Source: Carex sylvatica (taxonomy: Eukaryota; Streptophyta; Magnoliopsida; Poales; Cyperaceae). Taken from it: a DNA stretch of 35,141 bases. Shown piece by piece: positions 20,045 to 29,524 of this stretch (position 1 is its first letter; the number at the start of each line of letters is the position of its first letter). Made by a program: the position numbers and the translations under genes. The notes beneath the pieces were generated by a model, which searched no databases, was not told where the DNA came from, and worked only from the letters and a program-made list of their open reading frames with translations. The DNA lies in NCBI GenBank assembly GCA_964058845.1, contig CAXKVR010000629.1, positions 1 to 35,141 of the forward strand, read 5' to 3'.

Positions 20045-21924
20045 TGTTGCACCAAAAATGTATAGTACAAAGTTTCAGTACAGCAAACTGTACCTTTTAA
20101 CCTTAAATACACTTTCAGTTCAGATTGCAAGTATACAATCCTACTGTGTAGTATATTATCGGGTATCGATCCACAGGAAATATGGACAATTACTAGGTTT
20201 AGACTTTATTAATTAATTTCAGAAAAGAAGTAAAAATAAAAAGAAGTAAGTGCAATAAAAGTAGAATTGGGGGGGTTTGTTTGTTATAACTTCCTAAGGT
20301 TTGGATTCAATACCCGAAAAGAGGAGGTTTAAAACAATAAAAGTAAAAAAAAGAAAGTAAAATAGAATCTTGGTTGCTTTCAAGAATTGGAAAGATCTAG
20401 GGGCATTTGATCTACAATCCCTTGTTAATTCTATCTATTCGGTATTATTTAAATTCATGTATGATTTGATGAGGTTTCTAACCTAATATGTCATTAAGGG
20501 TCACTTTTGTGAATTAATAACGTGCCTAAATAATTCAGACTTCACAGTTACGTCCTTCATCCTAGCTACCTAGACCATAAGCTCTTGTTATTCTCTCATC
20601 TCCTCAAATATTGGTACTTCACAGTTACATCTTTCATACCAATATCCAATTCAATTTGAGATGTCCTAATAAGGGTATGACTTCACAATTACGTCTTTCA
20701 CCAAGTTCCTAACCCTAATTTCTGTAGTTCCGGTTTGATTTTGCAGTTGGTTAGACCTTAATCACAACCTAAGGTATTTGTGTTCATAATTGATACTCTT
20801 CTCTCGTCCTAACTTCTTTGGTTCTTTCAAATCCAAAGCGGAACTACATCGATTTTAAGTACTAATTATGTAGTTAACATAAATTATAAATCTCAGAAAT
20901 TAGCATCAAATCCCATAAAACAATCATAATAAAAACAAATAACCGAATAAGATACAATTAAACAAGTTCATGCATTGACCTAAACCCCTAGAGAGAAAAC
21001 TAGCATCTCATGGAGATGCAAGTATTCAACAAAGAATTAATTACAAAAGATTGGCTAAAATAAAGAGAAATTAAATAGAGAAATAGATTACACCATTATC
21101 TAGATGAAGATCCCTTATTCTTGCCTTCTTCTTGAAATCTTCTTCTTCTTCCTCCTTGAATTGCTTCCTTGATTGCAGAATTTTACGCTAAGTATTGGTG
21201 GAGATGAGATTGATCTTTGTGAAGAGATCTCCCTCTTTAGAGAGATTGCCCCTCCTTTATAGCAAAAGACTATGCCCAATCAAGAGACATAGTTATGGGG
21301 TGAGTGGAGTTAGTGGGTGCTATTTTTGGATTGTTTCCCAGACTGCATTGTCCAAGTTTAGCTGTCAAAAAGCATCTCTAGCTCGCTAAAAATAGAAACC
21401 GTGTTGAAAACGTGTATTTCTGGCTGTCTGCGGGTCCACTATATCCGCACTGACTTCAAGTTTCCTTTTTTAGATTCTCAGGTTGTAGATCATCTCGTTA
21501 GCTTTCCGAAAAGTGGTTATATGCCCAAAACGGAGTTACGAGTCAAAAGTTGTGGCCGTTTTAAGTTTAGACTCTATTTTTGGCTCTGCTACAGTGCATC
21601 CGCACTGGACTCGGTTTTTTTCTGTGTGACCAGAGTGCAGTTGCATTGATATCCGTGCATTTGCACGGATTTTGATGAATAGCTTATTATATCTTTTTAA
21701 AATTGGCGTGCGTTCAGAAATCCATCTAAGTACTTAGTATGTCCGTATCGAAAACCGTGTGTCCGCACTGGGCATTTTTCTTCGTTTCCTGCAAATTAAA
21801 ACCATACAAATGCAGTAACTTGATTCTAGGTGTAATCTATTATCTTTATATTCAAAATACAAGATATTTAATATTATTTCATGATAAAAACTAGATCGAA
21901 TATGTATATAATTTATGCTTATCA
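20045..21924 (-). repeat. Right LTR (5' LTR of the minus-oriented element), 1880 bp
   Basis: It starts TGTTGCACC and ends CTTATCA and is a close match to the left LTR throughout. As the 5' LTR it should hold the promoter. The minus-strand word CTATAAAGG at 21254-21262 is a candidate TATA box. The frame at 21401-21649 corresponds to one in the left LTR and is not considered a gene. Confidence 0.93.
21254..21262 (-). promoter_or_regulatory. Candidate TATA box of the LTR promoter
   Basis: CTATAAAGG on the minus strand, conserved as CTATAAAGA in the other LTR, stands in an otherwise C/G-richer patch of the 5' LTR. Confidence 0.4.
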
Positions 21925-21929
21925 GACGC
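21925..21929. repeat. Target site duplication, right (GACGC)
   Basis: A perfect partner of 15036-15040. Confidence 0.92.
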
Positions 21930-22094
21930 ATGTAATCAACTGAGTCCGAGTTGTAATGAGAGAGCTGAGTCCAACTCAAACTCAACTCGAGTCAACTAAC
22001 TCGAATTTTTAACGAATGAATTCTTACTGAGTTCATTATTGAGCTGAGTTTGAGCAGCTCACTAGCCATGAGTTTTTGTACAACCCTACGTGAT
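21930..22094. mobile_element. Small repeat split by the LTR retrotransposon, right part
   Basis: This continues the ACTCGAGTC-rich sequence of 14696-15040. Removing 15041-21929 joins the two parts with a single GACGC. Confidence 0.5.
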
Positions 22095-22230
22095 ATTGAT
22101 CTTAAGTTTTTTAACTCTTTGTGAAACAAAATAACTGCATCAATATGTCAAAATAATAAACTACAGTACCAATCAGGATGATCCATCTGTCTCCAAGCAA
22201 TACGTGTCAGACGAGGTAACTTTTCATCAC
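22095..22230. repeat. Tandem unit A, right part
   Basis: The phrase CAAAATAATAAACTACAGTACC and then GATCCATCTG match the right ends of unit B (23840-23895) and, less completely, of unit C (25325-25370). It therefore completes unit A, which was broken at 14695. Confidence 0.65.
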
Positions 22231-23150
22231 CTAAAAAGATTATCAAATCGGAAATTTTTTACTTTCGACCGTTAATGGCTGCCACACAAAAATAAAAAAA
22301 AAATAAAAAAATGCTTTTGACAATTACCTTAGCCAAATCAGTAGTACTTCACATTTAAAAACTTAAATTTTGAGAATTTGTCCTTTCATATGACATCATC
22401 ATTAGTTTGTAGGAAATTATTCAAATATAATCTAATTTATACTAAGTGCAGCATTTCTTATAGGTCATGCTGTTAAATATATGTTATTGGACATTTTCCT
22501 TTATTTACTTGAAAGTTTGTCACATGTCATGATGTTGTTCTTATCGTGAAAATATGGATAAATCTGCCCAAAAATGGCAGCATAAATTACAAGAATAAAA
22601 TTATAGGAAAAATCAAAACGTTGAACTAAAAATTTAAAATTAGTTGTAACTTTTTTTCAACAAAAATGATTTTAGAACTGACAAATGAATGGGTGTATAA
22701 TTCAGTCATAAATTGGGTGTAAAAACTTAATGTTCGGTGCAATAAACTAGTACCACCCTAAGGAGGTAATGCCTCTTAGCAATTATCTCTTTTGAGGTCC
22801 TATCCATCTGCACTCACACAATTAATTTGTCAATTTTGGATGCTCAAAGATGATGCAAACTGATGGACAGAATATATCTCCTACGTGCAGAAAAGGTTAA
22901 GGACGAGAAGCTCTAATGGGTAGAATATACATCACATCTTTTATTCAGAACTTATCTCCAACACTCACTCAGTCTTCGTTAACTCAGCCTTTACTGAGAA
23001 CTTGTATCTGCAACAGTCAGTCCAAACAACTACTCTTCTGATAGAGAAATGCAAAGACTTACGTACTCGATCGGTCTTTAGAAGCCTAATTGACTAGACT
23101 CTTTATCTTTCAAAATTCTAGCCCAATTCTAACAAAGAATGTATTTTCAA

Positions 23151-23673
23151 AATCAGCAGTCTATGATTTCTTTAGAAGAAGTCTAGCTTGCATTAATGAT
23201 GTAATAACGACATCTCTGGCTAAGAATTTCCGCCTTAGTCCTTACATTTTAAGCTTGTTCCCATTGTCTATTTGGCTTTTCTTATATAGGTCTGGTTTTG
23301 GCACTGATAGCAAACCTCAAATCACCTCTCTTTTTTCGAAAATATCTCAAAACAAAAGAAAAAAGAGAAAGGTTATATGAGAATGGTTACACTCTCTCTC
23401 TCTCTCTCTCTCTCTTTTCCCCTCACGTACAATACAATTTCATATATGCGAGACATTTTAGAAACTAATAATTTTTTTGTAACATAATGCATATCGAAAG
23501 TTGGCTATAAGTACGTAGAAAAACCAGAGTCTATATAATTTGGAAAAAGCAAACATACAATTGAAACAAGGTTAGAGTGCAAGGACTAAAGATAAATTTC
23601 TTACCAAGAGATGTCTTTATAATATCACAATTAATGCCACACTTCTGCTTATGAAAACATAGACTGCTGATTG
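23151..23673. repeat. Long inverted repeat in unit B
   Basis: The left arm (23151-23310) begins AATCAGCAGTCTATG, passes through GACATCTCTGGCTAAGAA and CTTAGTCCTTAC, and reaches TATATAGGTCTGGTTTT. The complement of the right arm (23505-23673) runs AATCAGCAGTCTATG, GACATCTCTTGGTAAGAA, TTTAGTCCTTGC and TATATAGACTCTGGTTTT in the same order. The arms are imperfect but collinear for about 160 bp with a loop of roughly 190 bp, so a transcript could fold into a long hairpin. Confidence 0.78.
23389..23416. repeat. (CT)n microsatellite
   Basis: An uninterrupted CT run of about 13 repeats in the loop of the unit B inverted repeat. The corresponding loops of units C and D carry only short CTCTCT runs. 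Confidence 0.9.
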
Positions 23674-24329
23674 GAATATTATTTTTAAGAAATTGTATAG
23701 AAAATTCTTTCTATATTGACTGGTTTCGACGCTGCTTGATTTGTAACAATAAATAAAGATAAAATTAAAAACACTAACGCATAGACATTTAGTACAAGCA
23801 CGATATTTGAGTCCTGATGAAATAATATCTCATAAATATGCAACAAATAATAAACAACTACTACAGTACTTGTTAGGACAATCCATCTGCTTCCATGCAC
23901 TGGATTCAGCCCTTTTTCCCCTGAATGTTTCTTTACAATTGAAATATAATAAAAGTAATAAGGAACAAAATAAAAAATAGTCGTTTATTTTTACTATTTT
24001 ATAAAGAGTGCGGCATTTCTTGTATGTCAAATATTTTTACAATTTTCTGGACATCTTTCATAACTTGAATATTTGCCATATATTTTTATGTTCTCGACAA
24101 ATTGTTCTTAACATGAAATTACTGAAATGGCAGCATGTATTACAAAATTAAAATTATAGAAGAAAGAACATCATTAAAATTAAAAATCAAAATTAGCGAC
24201 ATTTTTGTAACTTTTTGCCAACAAAAAGGATTTTAATTAGAACTTATGACTGAATGGGTGTATAATTCGGTAGCCTCACAGAGGTCATTGTAAAAACTTG
24301 ATGTTCGGTGCAATAATTTCCTAACCCAC

Positions 24330-24364
24330 TAAGGAGGTAATGCCTCCTAGCCATTACCTCCTTA
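24330..24364. other. Perfect 13-bp hairpin in unit C
   Basis: TAAGGAGGTAATG and CATTACCTCCTTA are exact complements separated by 9 nt. Unit D has the same hairpin at 32645-32679. Unit B keeps the left arm but has a diverged right arm. Confidence 0.85.
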
Positions 24365-24666
24365 AGTGGTCCATCCATCTGCACCGAGACACTTGTGGTC
24401 CGATCTGCTATGTCAATTTTGGATGCCGAAAGATGCTGCCAATTGATTTGTGACTCCTTGGTGGTCCCCACCATGTACATATATCTCCTATGTGCAAAAG
24501 GGGTTAAGGACCAGAAGGTCTACTGGGTAGATCGAATATACATTACAGCTTCTATCAAGAACTTATTTCTAACACTGACTCACTCAATTTTCATGACCAG
24601 ACTCTTCTGATGGAGAAATGCAAAGACTTACTCGATTGGTCTTCAAAATTCTAGCCTACTTTTAAA

Positions 24667-25186
24667 GAAAGAATATATTTTAAAAAATCAGCATTCTATG
24701 ATTTCTTTAGAAGTCTAGCTTGCATTAATGATGTAATAACGACATCTCTTGCTAAGAAATTTCGCCTTAGTCCTTACATTTTAAGCTTATTTCCATTGTC
24801 TATTTGGTTTTTCATATATGGGGTCTGGTTTTGACACTGATAGCGAACCTCATATCATCTCTCTTTTTTCTAAAATCTTGAAAAACAAAAGAAACAAGAT
24901 AATGGTTATCTAAGGTTGGTTATTCGCTCTCTCTTTCCACTCAAACACCAGTTCATATATGGGAGACGTTTTAGAAACTAATTTTTTTTTCTAATATAAT
25001 GCATGTATGAAAAATCAAATAGACAATTGAAACTAACTTAAAGTGCAAGGACTATGGAGGACTTTCTTACCAAGAGAAGTCTTTATCATATCACAATTAG
25101 TTTCAGACTTCTACTAAAGAAAACATAGACGTCTGCTGATTGTGAATATTGTTTCTTAGAATTTGTATAGAAAATTCTTTCTATCT
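24667..25186. repeat. Long inverted repeat in unit C
   Basis: The left arm (24667-24830) includes AAAGAAAGAAT, AATCAGCA, TTTCTTTAGAAGTCT, CTCTTGCTAAGAAA and TTGTCTATTTGGTTTTTCAT. The complement of the right arm (25005-25186) includes ATAGAAAGAAT, AATCAGCAGACG, TTTCTTTAGTAGAAGTCT, CTCTTGGTAAGAAA and TTGTCTATTTGATTTTTCAT in the same order. The loop is about 175 bp. Confidence 0.78.
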
Positions 25187-25561
25187 TGATTGGTTGTCAG
25201 GGTACTGCTTTCAACCCTGCTTCATTTGGAACAAATAATAAATATAAAATGAAAACTATTAATTAAAGCATTGACCTTTAGTTGAGGCAAGGTATTTGAG
25301 TCTTCATCAAACAAAATCTGCATAAATATGCAAAAATAATAAACAACTACAGTACCGTTTATAATCAGAAATACAAGATATTTTTGTAAGTTTTCTAGTG
25401 GAGGTGCTAAAATTGCAGAAAACTTCAACATGGTTCGGAAAAGAAACAAAAAACATTCTCCTCTTGCACTTTAATTACAGTGATACGAGACAGCAACAAA
25501 TTTCAAAAGCAAGAAAAAGATAAAAATTAATAAAATGGCAGAGATGTACACTACAGAGACA

Positions 25562-25562
<1 letters not shown>

Positions 25563-25611
<49 letters not shown>

Positions 25612-25612
25612 A
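25563..25612. repeat. (TA)n-(GA)n compound microsatellite
   Basis: An AT run followed directly by a GA run. It marks the end of unit C and abuts a MITE core. Confidence 0.9.
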
Positions 25613-25617
25613 GAAGT

Positions 25618-25880
25618 CCAAACAGTCGATCCAAACCGTTAGATATTCAATCTATATTAAAATGTGCTTGGAGACCAAAGTTTACATTTTTTGAATTATT
25701 TATTTATTTATTAAGATGGTTTCAAAATTGATGTTTTTATTAAAATTTTGCACTATTTAAAAACAGCGATTTTCAAACTAGCTTAATAAATAGTAAAAAA
25801 ATTTCAAAAAAATATAAAATTTGGTCTCCAGGCACATTTTAATATAAATTTACTGTCTAGACTTTGAAAATCGGAGAACC
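25618..25880. repeat. MITE core lacking its outer terminal repeats
   Basis: Both arms of a palindrome are present (AGACCAAAGTTTACATTTTT on the left; on the right ATAAAATTTGGTCTCC), and the central loop TTTTTATTAAAATT(T/C)(T/C)GCACTATT matches the loop of the element at 33905-34308. The outer TIR seen there is missing here, and the left edge runs into (GA)n. Confidence 0.7.
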
Positions 25881-25923
25881 GAATTGTTTGGGGGCATTTG
25901 AAAATCGGATGACTAATACCTAG

Positions 25924-26046
25924 CTAGCCAGAAGTAGCATCACAATATGAAGAAGGCATTACAGGGTTTGGGGGCATTTGCAAATTTTCCAAGTTTTCCC
26001 CCAGCATTTGAACACTTCTCGTCATGGAAGGTCGATCTTCTGGCTC
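25924..26046 (-). pseudogene. C-terminal fragment of a third LRK10L kinase
   Basis: The minus strand reads EPEDRPSMTRSVQMLGENL, then ENLQMPPNPVMPSSY and a few more codons to a TAG at 25926-25924. The same region of gene 2 reads SPEDRPSMTRIVQMLGQNL and QNLQLPPNPVMSSRY. The match ends near 26046, and the rest of the kinase is not found upstream. This is the last part of subdomain XI and the tail of a paralogue, left after a deletion or a partial duplication. Confidence 0.88.
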
Positions 26047-27029
26047 AGGACAAAAAAAAACCAGCTGGAGACCAGGCCAATATAATGTACCAAATTAAAT
26101 TCCAGCCAGATTAAATTCAATTCGGTACCTATGGATACAATATAATTAGGGGCTCCGTTTTGACATGTGTGCCATGTTGAAAGAATGATCCGGATCTATT
26201 TGTTGCACTATTTCACTGGATGTGAATTCTCGCTTTGTCCGGTTCACTACAATAATGAGATAATATTCGTGAGGGTAAAAAAATATTATTACTGAGAGTA
26301 TACTGATAGAAACGTATTATTTTTTAGCGTACTAGTATTACGGATAGGAGTATTCACGAGTCATGACAATACAGTCGGCAAAATATTAAACCCTAATTTC
26401 TAATAAACCCTATACAGTTGGCAAAAAATTAAACACTATTACCTTCACAAATATTGTCCTATTCATGTCGGATCAAAAGTAAATTTTGCTACAAATAAGT
26501 ATTATCATGGGCCACCACGCAAAAGTATTAAGATACAAGCAACTAGCTCTTACTTTTCATGATACGTTCAATTATTAAATTGACTAGATGCGAAGTCTTG
26601 CATTAATATAATTGTTTCAAATGTATTTAGTTAATAATAAGTATTCTGCAATTGCATTACACGAAGATTTTTGAATTTTATTGTTGTAATATATTATATT
26701 TTATTATATTAAAAACTTTTTATTAAAATTATGTACTCTCTTTGACATAAAACAAACAACAAAAAATGTGTCTATAATATATATATAATCAAAAAATATA
26801 AAAAAGGCAACATTGAGAAATAATTTAAATATAAGTTTGTAAAAAAAAATAAAAAAAAAATTACACTAAATAAGCTTGTAATAACATAGTCAATAAGAAT
26901 TCAAATTATACTTGAATTTTATAAACTTATTTGAGTAATTTTAGAAAGAAATTTTAGTAATAAGAATAATAAAATATTAGCATCAATACAACTCATGCGA
27001 TAATTTAGATGATTTATAAAAAAATGATA
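26047..27029. other. AT-rich DNA with no recognised feature
   Basis: About 1 kb that should have held the body of the third kinase but shows no kinase or ectodomain sequence. Above 26600 it is very AT-rich. I see no gene, terminal repeat or microsatellite of note. Confidence 0.55.
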
Positions 27030-27038
27030 CACAAAAAC
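27030..27038. repeat. 9-bp target site duplication, left (CACAAAAAC)
   Basis: Identical to 28100-28108. A 9-bp duplication is characteristic of Mutator-like elements. Confidence 0.85.
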
Positions 27039-27767
27039 CCAAAATTTTTATAAATACCCAAAAAAAATATAAAATTACGGAATCTACCCACTGTTTGAAT
27101 GAAATTTGAAAAATGCCCAATCCGGTTATTCAATAACCGGATTTGAGACAAATTTCCGGTTAACGGTGCACCGGACTTTTTTTTTTTTGAAAAAAAAATT
27201 ATATTTCCGGTTAGCGGTGCACTGGATTTTTTTTTTTTTTTTTTTTTTATAGAAATTTTTTTTTAAACAGAATTTTTTTTTATTAAAATATTATAAATGT
27301 TGAATATATTTCTTTGAAAATAGATGGAATACAATATAATTTGATTTACTAGAAAGACTACAATAAATAACCCGGATCAATATTTTTCAACCCGAATTTT
27401 TCGCGGCCGTAAGAAAAATTAATATATTTTTAATGGTTGTTATTCAAAAAGAATTCTCAAAATAGATACAACTTTTAATAAATTAAATGTACTAGAAAGA
27501 TCACAATATTTTCTGAATTATCTAGAAGTGACTTTTTAATCGGAATCAATAACTCAGAATCTAAGCATTTTTATTTTTTCCCAATAACACATAAAAAATA
27601 TATTAATTTTTCTTACGGCCGCAAAAAATCCGTCATGAAAAATATTGATCCGGGTTATTTGTTGCTCTAATAAATCAAATTATATTGTATTCCATCTATT
27701 TTCAAAGAAATATATTCAACATTTCTAATATTTTAATAAAAAAAAATTCTGTTTAAAAAAAAATTTC

Positions 27768-27801
<34 letters not shown>

Positions 27802-28099
27802 CGGTGCACCGTTAACCGGAAATATAATTTTTTTCAAAAAAAAAAAAAAAAAAAAAATCCGGTGCACCGTTAACCGGAAATGTAATTTTTTTTCAAAAAA
27901 AAAAAAAAAAAAAAATCCAGTGCACCGTTAACCGGAAATGTAATTTTTTTTCAAATAAAAATCCGGTGAATGGTTAACCGAAAATTTGTCTCAAATCCGG
28001 TTATCCAATAACCGGATTGGGGATTTTTCGAATTTCATTCAAACAGTGGGTAGATTCCGTAATTTTATATTTTTTTTTGGGTATTTATAAAAATTTCGG
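27039..28099. mobile_element. Mutator-like non-autonomous foldback element
   Basis: The ends are inverted repeats, CCAAAATTTTTATAAATA at the left and the complement of TATTTATAAAAATTTCGG at the right, with one mismatch. The pairing continues inwards for several hundred bases (for example ACCCGGATCAATATTTTTCA, with its complement near 27640), leaving only a short centre near 27500. A perfect 9-bp duplication flanks it. There is no transposase. Each arm contains CCGGTTAACGGTGCACCGG modules alternating with poly-A/T: two in the left arm and four, counting a diverged one, in the right. The combination of long TIRs and 9-bp TSD points to the MULE superfamily. Confidence 0.88.
27799..27990. repeat. 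CCGGTGCACCGTTAACCGG minisatellite in the right arm
   Basis: Modules start near 27799, 27858, 27915 and 27961, the first three spaced by about 58 bp and separated by TTTTTTTCAAAAA-type runs. The left arm has only two modules (27153 and 27207). Each module contains GTTAAC and GTGCAC palindromes. Confidence 0.85.
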
Positions 28100-28108
28100 C
28101 ACAAAAAC
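28100..28108. repeat. 9-bp target site duplication, right (CACAAAAAC)
   Basis: Perfect partner of 27030-27038. Confidence 0.85.
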
Positions 28109-28682
28109 TTTTCAAGAAGCCAAAAAATTATTGTTACTATATATCATCAATTTCCCGTAATATATATAGTAGAGTGGTACCAATAAAATGATTTGATAAA
28201 AGAAAAAAAACATATTTTAACTATATAATACAACGTAGGTTTAAATGATGTCTAAAATAATATACTCAAAGAATGATATTGTAATGATTGGTACATTCAT
28301 TTCGAGACAACACTATATGTTCTTTATTATAATTCTCAGCACACAAAAATAGAAAAAAAAATGTAAAAATGGTTAACTTAACAAATAGAGACAGTGTGGA
28401 CCCCAAAGGAGCATGTGGCCATTACACGTCTTCCGTGTTCTCCTCTCTGATTTAATACAGCAGTAACTTAACAAATTTTACGAAGCAGGAAATTTAGTTA
28501 CCCATGAGGTCTATGATCCTGAGGTGGTCTCGCCATATAATATCTCAGCAAGATATTTAGAGAAAATCGGACAAAATCAGAAGGCGTGTGGGTGGTATTA
28601 GTGCCGGCCCATACCGGCCCATTGATGATCAGATGAAAATTTTCAAACAATGATGATAGTATAGGACTAGTGTTTTTGCTCT
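28109..28682. other. Spacer between the MULE and hAT elements
   Basis: No supported gene. The part from 28390 to 28640 is less AT-rich, but I could not match it to the kinase genes or to the tandem units. Confidence 0.5.
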
Positions 28683-29261
28683 CAGGTGGGCATATCCGGG
28701 CACGGGCACGGATATCACGGGTAGACGGGTGCTACGGGACGGGCATCACGGTTTTTTTTTTAAAATCGTGCCTTGCCCGTCTTATACCTGAGTCCGTTGT
28801 ACTTTTGAGGGGCAGGTCGGGTTTTTTTTTCTGGTTTTTTTACGGTGTTGTACAAATATTATTATGTGTTTATAATTCGACTTTTAAAATAAGAATAGTT
28901 CAATATTTGTATATAAATATATAAAAATTATTCATGTGAAAATTTGTATATTTATTCGGCTAAGTATAAATGTATTTATTTATTTTTTTACACGAGTCAT
29001 TTTATTTTATTTTCAAATTCTCATTCTAATTATATAGTTTCATAATTTATTTATATCTAGAAATTTTTAGTTTACATTATAAATTGATAATATATTTTCT
29101 AAACGTTAATTTATTTTTAATAGGTTAAATAAAATATAAATAAAAATATAATTAAATCAGAAATTTTAAAACAATAAAATAAAAATAAAATTTTTCTTAA
29201 ATCAATTATTTTAAAAATAATTATGAATTATTTTAAAATAATAAATTAAAAAAATAAAAGT

Positions 29262-29325
29262 TACCATCCTCCTTTATTCCGGGTTTGAGACCGGCTATAT
29301 AAAATAACATAGGCGGAGTTCTAAC
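29262..29325 (-). repeat. RTE LINE 5'-leader scrap in the hAT 3' region
   Basis: The minus strand contains GCCGGTCTCAAACCCGGAAT followed by AAAGGAGGATGG, preceded by CCTATGT. The same order occurs in the leader of the RTE relic at 10347-10410 (CTATGTAGT, CTCAAACCAGGATAAAGGAG). It is an isolated fragment. Confidence 0.65.
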
Positions 29326-29524
29326 TTTTTTTTTGTTAGTAATTCTTCTTTAAAATGAATAATTTAAAAACTAATTGAAATATTTAGAAATTTATAATTT
29401 AAAAAATAACCATAAATGTTAAAAGAGCTTAGAAATTTATACCGACACTATCTATCTAGTAGTTTGGATTCATATACCATTATTCGCTCTCTTCGGCACC
29501 GTCTGAATCTGAATTAGCCTCGTG

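Larger units (their letters stand above)
15041..21924 (-). mobile_element. Non-autonomous Athila/Tat-like LTR retrotransposon, complete
   Basis: Two long direct repeats (15041-16959 and 20045-21924) with TG...CA ends enclose a 3.1-kb interior, and a 5-bp target duplication flanks the whole. Orientation is minus: a primer-binding site complementary to tRNA-Asp lies next to the right LTR, and a purine tract (AAGCTTGGGGGAATTTG on the minus strand) lies next to the left LTR. The interior has a gag relic and one further frame but no protease, reverse transcriptase, RNase H or integrase, so it depends on an autonomous partner. The tRNA-Asp primer site, the large LTRs, the gag motifs and the conserved GGGAGGCAACCC word near 18325 point to the Athila/Tat branch of Ty3/gypsy. 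That assignment is from recognition, not from a polymerase tree. Confidence 0.93.
22230..23905. repeat. Tandem unit B
   Basis: This copy of the upstream unit is about 1.68 kb. Landmarks shared with the other copies are TTCGGTGCAATAA, AAGGAGGTAATGCCTC, ATATATCTCCTACGTGCA, a long inverted repeat (23151-23310 against 23505-23673) and the right-end AATAATAAACAAC/CAGTAC phrase. A (CT)n tract occupies the hairpin loop. Short frames occur on both strands, but I find no known protein and no conserved long frame. Confidence 0.72.
23905..25562. repeat. Tandem unit C
   Basis: About 1.66 kb. From 24157 to the end it is nearly identical to unit D (32472-33890), and it is more diverged from B and A. It contains a perfect hairpin at 24330-24364 and a long inverted repeat (24667-24830 against 25005-25186). 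It ends at a (TA)n tract. No gene is recognised in it. Confidence 0.75.

Noticed and set aside
23090..23380. Frame of 96 codons on the plus strand in unit B
   Set aside because: It covers one arm of the inverted repeat and the loop. The other copies do not preserve it as a frame, and it shows no protein family features.
23685..25449. Hydrophobic frames at the right ends of units B and C (TVVVYY...), with a similar translation in A
   Set aside because: They look alike because the DNA is duplicated. The frames start and stop differently in each copy, and no splice or domain evidence supports an exon.
28164..28199. AGTAGAGTGGTACC shared between 57-74 and 28168-28181
   Set aside because: The identity is about 14 bp with no extension on either side, so it is treated as coincidence and not as a LINE fragment.
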